From an uncultured Porphyromonadaceae bacterium (GTDB lineage Bacteria > Bacteroidota > Bacteroidia > Bacteroidales > Muribaculaceae), in NCBI GenBank assembly GCA_900548875.1, contig URMA01000004.1:1-64000 (forward strand): DNA of 64,000 nucleotides, given 5' to 3'. The position numbers were made by a program, and so were the translations under genes. The notes beneath the pieces are model-generated. The model made no database searches. It was not told where the DNA came from and saw nothing but the letters and a program-made list of their open reading frames with translations. Positions 44,540 to 53,543 of the stretch are shown in pieces. The first letter of the stretch is position 1. Each line of letters begins with the position of its first letter.

Positions 44540-44618
44540 CATCCGACAAAATACAGATAACATATCAGGCAAATATCGGGCCTGGCTGCAAACCTTTACA
44601 AAAACCTACAAACGTACA

Positions 44619-46169
44619 ATGAACCAATTATTACTGACATCTCTACTTGCCGGCATTGCTACAACCGGCATTTCGGCCCAACAGCAATCGCCGAACATCG
44701 TACTGATTATGTGCGACGACATGGGCTACTCCGATTTGGGCTGCTACGGCAGTGAAATCAAGACCCCGAACATCGACCGCCTCGCCGAACAGGGCATACG
44801 GTTCAACCAGTTCAAGAACACGGGAAGAAGCTGTCCGAGCCGGGCCGCTCTGCTGACGGGCTATTATCAACACGAAGTGGGCATGGGCTGGATGACGGCC
44901 GTCGACGAACATCGTCCCGGCTACCGCGGACAAATTGACCACGAACATCCGACTATTGCCGAAGAACTGAAAAACCGAGGCTACGCCACATATATGAGCG
45001 GAAAATGGCACGTTACGGTCGACGGAGCGTTCGACAGTCCCAACGGAAGCTACCCGACACAGCGCGGATTCGACCGCTACTACGGTTGTCTGAGCGGCGG
45101 CGGAAGCTACTATACCCCCACTCCGCTCTACAACGACCTTGACCCCATAACGGAATATCCCGACGGATACTACTATACCCACGCGATCACCGACTCTGCG
45201 GTTGCGTTCATCGAACGCCACGACCTCCGCAAGCCAATGTTCCTCTATGTGGCACACTATGCTCCCCACCTGCCGCTCAATGCTCCGGCCGAAGCCGTGG
45301 AAAAGTGCATGGACCGCTATAAGGCCGGATTCGATGTGCTTCGACGCCAACGCTTTGAAAAGCAGAAACAGCTCGTACTTGTGCCCGACACGATGCAGCT
45401 GCCGCTCTTCGACAAGGAATTTAACGGGAAACACCCGAAATGGGAAGACCTGACCGACAACCAGCGGCAAAAATGGACCAAGGACATGGCCACTTACGCT
45501 GCCATGATTGAAATCATGGACGAGGGTGTGGGCAAAGTGGTGGACGCCGTGAAAAAGAAAGGCATGCTCGACAATACGGTGTTCATATTCCTCAGCGACA
45601 ACGGAGCCACCAGCGAAGGCGGATATATCAACCAACTGCGTGCCGATCTCTCCAACACGCCCTACCGCAGCTACAAGCGCTGGTGCTATCAGGGAGGGAC
45701 AAGCACTCCTTTCATTTTCAGCTACGGCAACAAAAAAATGCAAAAAGGCAAAGGAAGCATCTGCAACCAGCCGGCACACATTATCGACATCATGCCTACC
45801 TGTCTGGCACTTGCGGGCGACACGGCCAACCCACGTCCCGGCACGAGCCTGCTGCCGGCCCTCTACGGCGACAGCCTCCAGCCACGCACGCTCTACTTCG
45901 AGCATCAGACTTCCTGTGCCATCATCGACGGCAACTGGAAACTCGTCAAGGAAAACCGCGACACCCCCTGGGAACTCTACAACCTGACTACCGATCCCTA
46001 TGAAACCGACGACCTTGCCCGACGCCGCCCGGAAATCGTGGAACAGTTGGAAGCAAAATGGGTAGAATGGGGAAACACCCACAAGGTATTCCCGCTCGAC
46101 ACCAAACCCTGGGGCGACCGCATCAAATTCTACCTCGAAAAGAATCCCGACCAGCGGGGAGAGAACTAA
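44619..46169 (+). CDS. Secreted arylsulfatase
   Basis: A 516-residue periplasmic sulfatase of the alkaline-phosphatase fold. Residues 1-20 are a signal peptide (TGISA cleavage). Metal-binding aspartates lie in CDDMG (32-36). The active-site cysteine C72 in SCPSRAALLTG matures to formylglycine; that needs an anaerobic sulfatase-maturing enzyme, absent from this window. LSDNGATSEGG carries further metal ligands. The true start is ATG 44619: in-frame codons back to 44454 run through the hairpin repeats. It stands alone, without polysaccharide-utilisation genes, so the sulfated substrate is unknown. Confidence 0.92.
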   Translation: MNQLLLTSLLAGIATTGISAQQQSPNIVLIMCDDMGYSDLGCYGSEIKTPNIDRLAEQGIRFNQFKNTGRSCPSRAALLTGYYQHEVGMGWMTAVDEHRPGYRGQIDHEHPTIAEELKNRGYATYMSGKWHVTVDGAFDSPNGSYPTQRGFDRYYGCLSGGGSYYTPTPLYNDLDPITEYPDGYYYTHAITDSAVAFIERHDLRKPMFLYVAHYAPHLPLNAPAEAVEKCMDRYKAGFDVLRRQRFEKQKQLVLVPDTMQLPLFDKEFNGKHPKWEDLTDNQRQKWTKDMATYAAMIEIMDEGVGKVVDAVKKKGMLDNTVFIFLSDNGATSEGGYINQLRADLSNTPYRSYKRWCYQGGTSTPFIFSYGNKKMQKGKGSICNQPAHIIDIMPTCLALAGDTANPRPGTSLLPALYGDSLQPRTLYFEHQTSCAIIDGNWKLVKENRDTPWELYNLTTDPYETDDLARRRPEIVEQLEAKWVEWGNTHKVFPLDTKPWGDRIKFYLEKNPDQRGEN

Positions 46170-46211
46170 CCCCAGTTACCCCCCCCCAAAACACCCTCTT
46201 TAAAATCATAG

Positions 46212-46255
46212 AATCAGCGGCAAGAGCAATTTCCCAATTACTCTTGCCGCTGATT
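46212..46255. terminator. Bidirectional terminator after the sulfatase
   Basis: Arms 46212-46226 and 46241-46255 pair perfectly over 15 bases and are followed by TTT. It lies between convergent genes. Confidence 0.85.
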
Positions 46256-46303
46256 TTTCAACTTATCTTTAAATTTCAATCAAATCGTTTGAATAGCCAG
46301 AGG

Positions 46304-46840
46304 CTAAAACTCATAGCCGATGTGCAGGGCATATCCTCCTGACCAGTATGCGCCAAAATTCATATCCAAACCACAAGACAAATTCAATGCGCTTTTTTCA
46401 GTTAATGCAATACGCAATCCCAGCATCATCATTTCATAGAAAGAAACATCCTCAATATTAACAAAAGAACTGCCTATCCGGTATACAAAAAATGGAGTGA
46501 CGCGCCTGTCTAAAAAATTAACCCGGGCTTCCGCAAATACCGGCAAATGCCAATAATTATATTTAGGGCTGACTCCCAACGCCAGTCCGCCTCCCAAAAA
46601 GAAATAATCGTTAAACTGATAGCCATGCGTCGTCGACACACTTACCCAGTCACCGTCAACCCAATCGTCTGTATCGCCATCTACATCGAAAGCATACCCC
46701 ATGTTCACAAAACAGTTATATCCCCGCAACGTGCGGCGTTGCTCTTTCTTGCTCAAACCAGCATTGTCCGCTGGCTCGTATGCCACTGCCGGTAGCGAAG
46801 CCAATACCGCTAACAGCAATAATAAAATTCTTGTTTTCAT
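46304..46840 (-). CDS. Small outer-membrane beta-barrel protein
   Basis: A 178-residue protein with a signal peptide (1-20). Alternating amphipathic strands such as YFFLGGGLALGVSP and FAEARVNFLD lead to the C-terminal LHIGYEF, ending in aromatic F. This is the pattern of an eight-stranded outer-membrane barrel related to the OmpX/OmpA barrels. Function is unknown. An upstream box close to TATCCTTTG with one extra base lies near 46866; the family 1 hairpin there points the other way. Confidence 0.75.
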   Translation of the reverse strand: MKTRILLLLLAVLASLPAVAYEPADNAGLSKKEQRRTLRGYNCFVNMGYAFDVDGDTDDWVDGDWVSVSTTHGYQFNDYFFLGGGLALGVSPKYNYWHLPVFAEARVNFLDRRVTPFFVYRIGSSFVNIEDVSFYEMMMLGLRIALTEKSALNLSCGLDMNFGAYWSGGYALHIGYEF

Positions 46841-46867
46841 AGTTATATCGCTTTTTGGTTATATTCA

Positions 46868-46946
46868 AAGGATACAAAAGGCTGTTCGGAATAAAAAGCC
46901 GAAACAAGTTTCAATATTTTATTTCTCCCTTTTCACTGTTTCTTTA
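46868..46946 (+). repeat. Family 1 hairpin unit
   Basis: It starts AGGATAC, has the palindrome GAAACAAGTTTC with flanking ATAAAA/TTTTAT pairing, and ends CACTGTTTCTTTAC. The right end does not form a -7 box, so this copy appears inactive as a promoter. It lies between two minus-strand genes. Confidence 0.6.
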
Positions 46947-47059
46947 CAAATATAAGAATTCACACCCTAAAAGACCACAAATCGGCATAAATCATCTTGC
47001 CATTAAAACACTAATAACCAATTGATTAAAAAAATATTTTTACACTTCTACAAATCAAA

Positions 47060-48724
47060 CTATTTTTCAGGGGCAGAAGATTCGGCATTATCTACAAAGT
47101 GAGCGATAAATTCTTTTAAAGGCTCTGAGATTCCCAACTTTTTTGAAATGCGCAGTTTTTTCGTGCTGACATAGTTCGGATTCGTATATCCCATACAAAT
47201 GGCTATTTCAATATAAGAATAACCGCAACACATCAAGCCGACAATGTGCAGTTCGTCGTCCGACAGATCGGGGCACCGCTCCTTGAGGCGTGACAAAATA
47301 TTGCCGTATTTTGAATTGACAAAATACTGAAAATCCTTCCAAAAATCATCCGGAAGTCGGGTTTTCTTTATACGCTCCTTGAATTTATTGAAAAAAATGC
47401 CCGGCTGCTGATTGTAGCGATGGGAAAGATCTATAAAATATCGGATATTGTCAATCACTTGCGACAAAATGCCTTGCAACATCATGGCATCCTGCGACTT
47501 ATCGTTAATAATATTTCGCGATGTGGAGACAACCGTTTGCAGCTGTTCGATAAGCAACTGCTGTTCGCGGAGCTTGGCTTTGCGCTTCAGCCAATAAATC
47601 CATCCGAACAATAGAATGACAGCAATAACGGCAACGATGAAATAGGCGAATGTCTTTTCTCTTTTAAGGCTGACGGTCTGCAACAAAAGTTGCTGACGGT
47701 CGAAACGCTTCTCTGTTTCAAACAGTTCCACCTGTCGGGCGTTTTCAATGATTGTATCTGCCAACTTGCTTGAACGGTCATTATAGTAGAATGCACTTTT
47801 GTAATCGTTTTGTGCCAACGCAATTTCCGTTTCCGCCATCAGTCTCTGCAATCGATCGCGATCCGAGAGATTTTCCGTCGGCAGCTTGCGGAAAAAGTAT
47901 AAGGCAGAATCCAGATTCCCGATTTTGGCATAGGCACAGCATAAGTCGTAGTCAACATTTGCAACCAACGGTATTTTTTCCTGAAACCGGCTGGCCAGAC
48001 GCCCTATCGCTATCGCCTCCCGATCCTTATTCTCCGACTCATAAGCACGGGCCTTTGTCGCCAATGCCATATATAGTTTCACACTGTCGCCAACTGTTCT
48101 CGCCAAATCAGCCATTATATCCATATAGTAGTAGGCACTGTCCATATTATAGACACGTAAACTGGAAGAAAGACCCGAAAGACAAGAAAGCTGATATTTC
48201 GTATTGCCGGACTTTTTATAATTGGACAACGCCTTCCGCAATTTAGATATATGTTCTTGATTTTGAATATAGGAATAAGTATATACCTCAGCCATACGGA
48301 GATTGACATAACCGATAAAATCATAGTTGGATGTATCAGCTATCGACTCTGCCTGCTTGTAGAAACGCAACGCCTCCTCTTTTTCTCCCATTTCGTAGAG
48401 AACGGCTCCCTTAAACAGAAGGGAACGTGCATAGTTAGCCCTGTTGTCCGTTGATTTATAGTAGTCCACGGCTATATTGATTAGCGAATCATTTTTTGCA
48501 CGGACATTACATTTATACATCGCCTGCGACATCAGCAAACTGTAGAGCGCGCAGTTCTCCCCGCCGGAAAGGCTATCGGGATTGACGGAACGCAGTATGA
48601 CATAAGCGTTGTCAGGACGGGTTTCTACCAAACTGTCGGCCAACACCAGACGGCTGTCGACCTTTCGCGAACATCCGACAACACACAACGCAAGCAGCAA
48701 AGCAAAACAAAGAAGTTTTTTCAT
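47060..48724 (-). CDS. TPR lipoprotein regulator with HTH
   Basis: A 554-residue protein. A lipobox VVGC with C18 suggests a lipoprotein or signal anchor. TPR-like helical repeats (about 30-340) are followed by a membrane segment (about 360-382), a coiled coil and a C-terminal LuxR-like helix-turn-helix (about 495-550: DDELHIVGLMCCGYSYIEIA and YVSTKKLRISKKLGI). The family in Bacteroidota couples envelope sensing to transcription; the target is unknown. The -7 box TAAATTTG is the complement of 48764-48771. Confidence 0.83.
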   Translation of the reverse strand: MKKLLCFALLLALCVVGCSRKVDSRLVLADSLVETRPDNAYVILRSVNPDSLSGGENCALYSLLMSQAMYKCNVRAKNDSLINIAVDYYKSTDNRANYARSLLFKGAVLYEMGEKEEALRFYKQAESIADTSNYDFIGYVNLRMAEVYTYSYIQNQEHISKLRKALSNYKKSGNTKYQLSCLSGLSSSLRVYNMDSAYYYMDIMADLARTVGDSVKLYMALATKARAYESENKDREAIAIGRLASRFQEKIPLVANVDYDLCCAYAKIGNLDSALYFFRKLPTENLSDRDRLQRLMAETEIALAQNDYKSAFYYNDRSSKLADTIIENARQVELFETEKRFDRQQLLLQTVSLKREKTFAYFIVAVIAVILLFGWIYWLKRKAKLREQQLLIEQLQTVVSTSRNIINDKSQDAMMLQGILSQVIDNIRYFIDLSHRYNQQPGIFFNKFKERIKKTRLPDDFWKDFQYFVNSKYGNILSRLKERCPDLSDDELHIVGLMCCGYSYIEIAICMGYTNPNYVSTKKLRISKKLGISEPLKEFIAHFVDNAESSAPEK

Positions 48725-48802
48725 CGTTCTTAGAGTAGGCTAAAGTTTTTTGATACTGCTTTACAAATTTAGAATTTTCTGACAATATATCAAATAGGAA
48801 GG

Positions 48803-49094
48803 TTTACAGTTTGTGGTTTACAGAGCTCCGCAAACCGCTGTTGGCGTTCATGACAGAATTTGTTTTCGACATAAGAACACAAGGACATAAGATAATCACC
48901 CGCGTTAGCCTGTGCTCACCTTAGCGGAGGACGCCACTTGACAGCGCCTTCAAAATTATGTCTTTCTGTTCTTCTGTCGGAAATCTTTTTGACATAAGAA
49001 CACAAGGACACAATTCCCCTTGTTTGTCGAGAACAATCCCCCGACTACTCTCACCCATAACCCCTAATCTATAACCCCAATATGTTCTTCTGTC
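48803..49094. repeat. Inverted composite and family 2 repeats
   Basis: 48868-48978 and 48991-49094 are two copies bounded by GACATAAGAACACAAGGACA and GTTCTTCTGTC. The first, with 48803-48867, is an inverted version of the composite at 43961-44212; it shares CGCGTTAGCCTGTGCTCACC and the ATGAACGCCAAC and GTAAACTGTAAA stretches in complement. The second shares its interior with the copy at 17874. Short reading frames here are not convincing genes. Confidence 0.7.
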
Positions 49095-49120
49095 AGGAGC
49101 AACGCTCCGCGAGGCCGTAT

Positions 49121-49161
49121 AAAAACAAGCAAGGGGCGGTGCCTCACGGCATTGCCCCTTG
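49121..49161 (-). terminator. ppiD terminator
   Basis: Arms 49130-49143 and 49148-49161 pair over 14 bases with two mismatches. On the minus strand a U-run (complement of 49121-49125) follows. Confidence 0.75.
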
Positions 49162-49214
49162 ATAAGCATATTATGAAAACTTTATTTAAAGGAATTGATT
49201 GTTATCTGCTTTAA

Positions 49215-51290
49215 TTAAAAGAAAGTCAATGAATTGTTTTCAATATCCTTGTTTTCTTTCAAGATATCCAAAGCCATCTGTGAAACCGCACGTGCGCCGA
49301 TGATCGAAGAATAGCGGTCGGCCAATTGTTGCGGAGTGAGGCTTGAACTTGACTTCTCGATTTTTTTCACTTCATACACGAACACACCCTGCTCGCCTTT
49401 CACCGGACCGTTGAGCGAACCCTGCTTAGCATAAGGAGCCTGACCGGTAAGGCATTTTTCCATCGCGCGGAGCGGCATGATGAAATCCTGAGAGAAGGTA
49501 ACGACTACAGCTGTGTCGACCGGCACATTCACTGCGGCAGCATAGCCCTGAAGACCCTTGCCCTTGCCGGCATTGAACTTAGCCACCAATGCTTCAGCCT
49601 TCTTGTCGTTGCGAACGCGAGTTTCTACAATCGTGCGGACACTTGCATCACTCAGCGGCATATAGCCTGCCGGAATAACTTCGTCAAGAGTAAGGGCAAT
49701 CATCTTGTCGTTGCCTTCCTTGTCGAATACCGGAGAAACCGAACCAGCTTCTGCACCAAACGCCCATTGAATCATCTTACGAGTTGACTCGATGCGGTTG
49801 ATTTGCGGGTCGTTGGCCGTGATAGTAGCTTCGAGCGGCTGATAGCCTGCTGCGACAGCGTTTTCTATAAATGACTTGTTTACGTTGTTCTTGTTAACAT
49901 ATTCCTGCAATCCGGCGCGAAGATTGTCGACAGTCTTGTCGCTCGGATAAACATGGTAGGTAACCTCGGCAATGTCGTACATCTGCTTCGGCGCAGCTTT
50001 TTTCACTACTTTATAGATCAGTGCACCGTATTCGTTGCTGTCGAGCACGAAATAGTCGGCACCGGCTTCCATCAATTTCTTCTTGGCAGTTTCAGCCTGC
50101 TCAGTGTTGCCCATCTGCAAGGTGTTGAGGGCGAAGTTTTCCTGACCGGCAACCGTCTTACCGTTGACTACTTCAGCGAATGCCTTGCCGGAATTCAACA
50201 GGTTGAGCACAGAATCCTGCGATGCCTTGTTGCCCTGAACCTGAACCATGTTGACTGTAATCGTATCAACATCCATCTTCTTGCCCAAAAGTTTAGTGAC
50301 GCTGTGAACATCGGCACGGAAAGCCGGAGTAGAAACAGCACCGACAGCAGCTTCAGCAAGGAAGTTCTTGGTTGCTACGTCGACATCGTTGGCGCGCACC
50401 GTACGTTCGGCAATAGAAACTTCCGAAATGTTGCGGATGGCGTTTACACCTTCATTGGCTTTCAGTTTTGCAACCACTGTGTCCATCAAAGCCTGTGCAG
50501 CAGCCAAATCGGCAGCCGACGGAGCAATATTAACAGCAATGTAGTGGATTTTGCGAAGTTCTTCTTCCGTCTTAAACTGATATTTGTCTTCATTGTAACG
50601 GGCCTTCAGATCTTCTTCGCTGACAGGATAGTCCTTGTTGTCGAGAGAAGTGTAAGGAACGTTTACGAGGTCGATAGTCGAAGCTGTCGACATTTCAGCG
50701 GCAAGCGCTTCCTTGTCGAGGTCGTTAGCCTGGATGGCACCTGCGAGCAGCGTACCGAATTTCTGATATTTCAACTGTTGGTCGATATTGCGTTCCATTT
50801 CCAACCACTGTGCCTTCAGCGGCTCAACATCCTGCGGATTCAAGCCATATTTGCCGGGGTTGAAAAGCATATCGTGAAGCATTGCAGGAGAATCGGCTCC
50901 CATCTGTGCAGCAAACTGGGCTACTGCCGGAATAGCGTTTGCACCTGTCATAGCTTCTGTAAGCTCTTTGTTGGTAACTTGAATACCCAACGCTTCCACT
51001 TCATCGTTCAACAGTTGCTCGTTGATCATTTCGTTGAGCACCTGCATTTGGACTACTGCACCGTCGAATTTCTGGTTTGACTGCTGCAAACGCTGGTTAT
51101 ACTCTTCATTGCGACGTTGGAAATCGACGATACTGATTTTCGTACCGTCAACGTTCGCTACGGTAGTGCCGCTACCAAAGAATGAGCGGCCGGAGTTCAA
51201 GAAGTCACCGATGATAAATGCCAAAAGGGCTACACCGATAACTACGAGTAACAATACGGATTTACTCCTGATTTTCTCTAATGTTGCCAT
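49215..51290 (-). CDS. PpiD/SurA-like peptidylprolyl isomerase
   Basis: A 691-residue inner-membrane-anchored periplasmic chaperone. A short cytoplasmic start (MATLEKIRSKS) and one membrane segment (about 12-30) are followed by a SurA-like N-domain (about 40-200), parvulin-like regions (about 230-480) and a long C-terminal domain. The length is typical of Bacteroidota PpiD homologues. It helps folding of outer-membrane and secreted proteins. The upstream promoter is a full consensus match. Confidence 0.88.
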   Translation of the reverse strand: MATLEKIRSKSVLLLVVIGVALLAFIIGDFLNSGRSFFGSGTTVANVDGTKISIVDFQRRNEEYNQRLQQSNQKFDGAVVQMQVLNEMINEQLLNDEVEALGIQVTNKELTEAMTGANAIPAVAQFAAQMGADSPAMLHDMLFNPGKYGLNPQDVEPLKAQWLEMERNIDQQLKYQKFGTLLAGAIQANDLDKEALAAEMSTASTIDLVNVPYTSLDNKDYPVSEEDLKARYNEDKYQFKTEEELRKIHYIAVNIAPSAADLAAAQALMDTVVAKLKANEGVNAIRNISEVSIAERTVRANDVDVATKNFLAEAAVGAVSTPAFRADVHSVTKLLGKKMDVDTITVNMVQVQGNKASQDSVLNLLNSGKAFAEVVNGKTVAGQENFALNTLQMGNTEQAETAKKKLMEAGADYFVLDSNEYGALIYKVVKKAAPKQMYDIAEVTYHVYPSDKTVDNLRAGLQEYVNKNNVNKSFIENAVAAGYQPLEATITANDPQINRIESTRKMIQWAFGAEAGSVSPVFDKEGNDKMIALTLDEVIPAGYMPLSDASVRTIVETRVRNDKKAEALVAKFNAGKGKGLQGYAAAVNVPVDTAVVVTFSQDFIMPLRAMEKCLTGQAPYAKQGSLNGPVKGEQGVFVYEVKKIEKSSSSLTPQQLADRYSSIIGARAVSQMALDILKENKDIENNSLTFF

Positions 51291-51379
51291 TTATTTTTGT
51301 AGTTTTTAATTTTTTACGCATTAAAATAATTGCAGAAGCAACACGAAAACTCATATATATACTTCTACAAAGTAGCACG

Positions 51380-51410
51380 CAAAGATACCAAAATTCATTA
51401 ATAATACAAA
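51380..51410 (-). promoter_or_regulatory. ppiD promoter
   Basis: On the minus strand TATCTTTG (complement of 51380-51387) and TTTG (complement of 51407-51410) are spaced by 19 bases. The leader is about 80-85 bases. Confidence 0.8.
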
Positions 51411-51583
51411 AACTATTCTTTTTTTTCGCTTTTTATTTGAAAAACAACGGGTTTTAGGGGCATTTTAGCGACAATTTTCTGCTATAAAACATAATATTGC
51501 GAACAATGGCCGGACGTCGCTTGTTGTATAGGCGAACATGGCTGCAAAGACTGAATCCCGGCGGAGGTGCGGAAAACCGGCAA

Positions 51584-51721
51584 TTTGAAAAACTGCGTTT
51601 TTCACTTGTCTATTCTCTCGGCTTGCACTATCTTTTCATAAGACAGGCTGCGCCTCGGATTAGACAAATTTGAAAAACTGTGTTTTTCACTTGTCTATTC
51701 TCTCGGCTTGCACTATCTTTG
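51584..51721 (+). repeat. Two family 1 hairpin-promoter units upstream of metK
   Basis: Two nearly identical right halves (51584-51634 and 51670-51719) each hold GAAAAACTGyGTTTTTC and CTTGCACTATCTTT. The second unit starts AAGACAG at 51640 and pairs AGACAA with TTGTCT outside the palindrome. Its end is the -7 box TATCTTTG (51714-51721) with TTG 20 bases upstream (51691-51693), the metK promoter. Confidence 0.8.
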
Positions 51722-51743
51722 CAGGCGGAAATTAAGTATTAAC

Positions 51744-51795
51744 CCTGTGGAAAAATTTGGCTGCTTGCAACCACATTAAAAAATGCTAAAACTGC
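51744..51795 (+). promoter_or_regulatory. SAM-II riboswitch
   Basis: In the metK leader, stem TGTGG (51746-51750) pairs with CCACA (51771-51775) around a loop containing ATTTGG and GCTTGCA. TTAAAAAA and GCTAAAA (51785-51791) follow at the spacing of the SAM-II (metA-type) pseudoknot. Binding of S-adenosylmethionine would repress the gene that makes it. Just before the ATG, TTTCCA (51828-51833) can pair with TGGAAA (51847-51852), a possible expression platform that hides the ribosome-binding region. Confidence 0.82.
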
Positions 51796-51853
51796 AAATC
51801 CCCCTCAGATTTCCAGCCAATTTAGCTTTTCCACTTTAAAACAAAATGGAAAG

Positions 51854-53143
51854 ATGAACTATCTATTCACATCGGAATCGGTGTCGGAAGGACACCCTGA
51901 CAAAGTGGCGGATCAAATTTCTGACGCCATTCTTGACAAACTGCTTGCTTATGACCCGGAATCGAAGGTTGCGTGCGAAACGCTCGTGACTACGGGACAG
52001 GTTGTAATTGCCGGCGAAGTGAAATCGGAAGCCTACATCGACATGATGGACACGGCCCGCAGCGTAATCAACCGTATCGGCTACAACAAGAGCGAATACA
52101 AATTCGACGGCGAATCGTGCGGCGTTCTGCTGGCTATCCACGAACAGTCGAAGGACATCAACCGGGGCGTTGACCGTGGAAACAGGGAAGACCAAGGAGC
52201 CGGCGACCAAGGCATGATGTTCGGTTATGCCTGCAACGAAACGGAAAACTACATGCCGCTGACGCTCGACCTGGCTCATGCCATCCTCCGCGAACTTGCC
52301 GCTATCCGCCGCGAAGGCAAGGTGATGACCTATCTGCGCCCTGACTCAAAAAGTCAGGTGACGGTGGAATACGACGAGCACAACAAGCCGGTGCGTGTTC
52401 ACACCATCGTTGTCAGCACACAGCACGACGACTTTATCCAACCGGCCGACAACTCTGACGCCGCTCAGGCGGAAGCCGACCGACAAATGGTGGACGTCAT
52501 CTACAACGACGTCAAGAACATCCTGCTGCCGCGCATCATCCGGACATTGCCCAAACGCATACAGAACATGTTCGACGACCAACTGATTCTTCACGTGAAT
52601 CCTACTGGAAAATTCGTTATCGGCGGACCGAACGGCGACACGGGCCTTACCGGACGTAAAATCATCGTTGATACTTACGGAGGCCGCGGTGCTCACGGCG
52701 GCGGTGCCTTCTCGGGAAAAGACCCTTCGAAGGTGGACCGCTCGGCAGCCTACGCCACCCGACATATTGCGAAAAACATCGTTGCAGCCGGTCTGGCCGA
52801 CGAAGCTCTCGTGCAGGTGGCCTACGCCATCGGTGTTGCCCAACCGGTCAGCCTGTGCGTAAACACCTACGGAACAGCGAAAGTCAACCTGTCGGATGCA
52901 GAAATTTCCGCCCGTATCAGCCAACTGTTCGACATGCGTCCGGCAGCTATCGAGGAACGCCTCGGACTGCGCCAGCCTATCTACGAAGAAACGGCCGCCT
53001 ACGGACACATGGGACGCAAGCCGGAAGTGATCGACAAGCACTTCAAGTCGTTCTACAACGGCGACAAGGTTGTCAGAGTAGAACTTTTCAGCTGGGAAAA
53101 GCTCGACTATGTCGACAAAATCCGCAAAGCATTCGGACTGTAA
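51854..53143 (+). CDS. metK: S-adenosylmethionine synthetase
   Basis: A 429-residue enzyme making S-adenosylmethionine from methionine and ATP, acting as a tetramer in the cytoplasm. The ATP motif GHPDKVADQISDAILD (13-28), GAGDQGMMFGYA and the glycine-rich phosphate loop GGGAFSGKDPSKVDRSAAY are all present. The length is longer than E. coli MetK (384) by the insertions usual in Bacteroidota. The leader carries a SAM-II riboswitch, giving feedback control, and transcription starts from a family 1 hairpin. Confidence 0.98.
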   Translation: MNYLFTSESVSEGHPDKVADQISDAILDKLLAYDPESKVACETLVTTGQVVIAGEVKSEAYIDMMDTARSVINRIGYNKSEYKFDGESCGVLLAIHEQSKDINRGVDRGNREDQGAGDQGMMFGYACNETENYMPLTLDLAHAILRELAAIRREGKVMTYLRPDSKSQVTVEYDEHNKPVRVHTIVVSTQHDDFIQPADNSDAAQAEADRQMVDVIYNDVKNILLPRIIRTLPKRIQNMFDDQLILHVNPTGKFVIGGPNGDTGLTGRKIIVDTYGGRGAHGGGAFSGKDPSKVDRSAAYATRHIAKNIVAAGLADEALVQVAYAIGVAQPVSLCVNTYGTAKVNLSDAEISARISQLFDMRPAAIEERLGLRQPIYEETAAYGHMGRKPEVIDKHFKSFYNGDKVVRVELFSWEKLDYVDKIRKAFGL

Positions 53144-53162
53144 TCAACACAACCACCATACG

Positions 53163-53202
53163 AAAAACTCCCGGACAACCATCGTATTGCCCGGGAGTTT
53201 TT
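53163..53202 (+). terminator. metK terminator
   Basis: AAAAACTCCCGG (53163-53174) pairs perfectly with CCGGGAGTTTTT (53191-53202). Confidence 0.95.
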
Positions 53203-53220
53203 GTATACCCCTAACGCCCA

Positions 53221-53433
53221 TGTACGAATAAGCATAAAAATTTAGCTTATTCGTACACTTGATTATAATCTATTGTTTTCCAATTAATTAAACCTGTAAA
53301 ATAATTTCAAAACACGGTCAAAAGCACTATCTCTCCCGCTTATTTCACACTAAAAACGACCATTTCAGCCCTAAAATGACAAAATAAGCATATTTAAATA
53401 TGCTTATCTTTACAAATATTGTTATTTTAAATA
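53221..53433 (+). repeat. Left ~210-bp direct repeat flanking the DUF4143 ATPase
   Basis: It matches 55006-55215 in the same orientation, including a long identical run that holds CACGGTCAAAAGCACTATC. It opens with a perfect 13-base inverted pair TGTACGAATAAGC/GCTTATTCGTACA (53221-53233, 53245-53257). Near its end is the palindrome AAGCATATTTAAATATGCTT (53387-53406). Confidence 0.85.
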
Positions 53434-53454
53434 TTATTTCGTATATTTGCAGAA

Positions 53455-53521
53455 CACAGGAGACGCCTCTGCAGAAAACTTAAACAAGTTTGGTTTTCTG
53501 CATCCGGCTTTCGCCATATTT
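53455..53521 (+). repeat. Family 1 hairpin unit upstream of the DUF4143 ATPase
   Basis: Palindrome GCAGAAAAC, then AAACAAGTTT, then GTTTTCTGC (53471-53501), ending GGCTTTCGCCATATTTG. The end CATATTTG is one base off TAnnTTTG; TATATTTG at 53442-53449 just upstream is a full match. Confidence 0.65.
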
Positions 53522-53543
53522 GCAACAACAAAATCACATTCAC

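Noticed and set aside
48921..49169. 82-codon minus-strand open frame
   Set aside because: It runs through family 2 repeat sequence and the ppiD terminator, has no promoter or ribosome-binding context, and is not protein-like.
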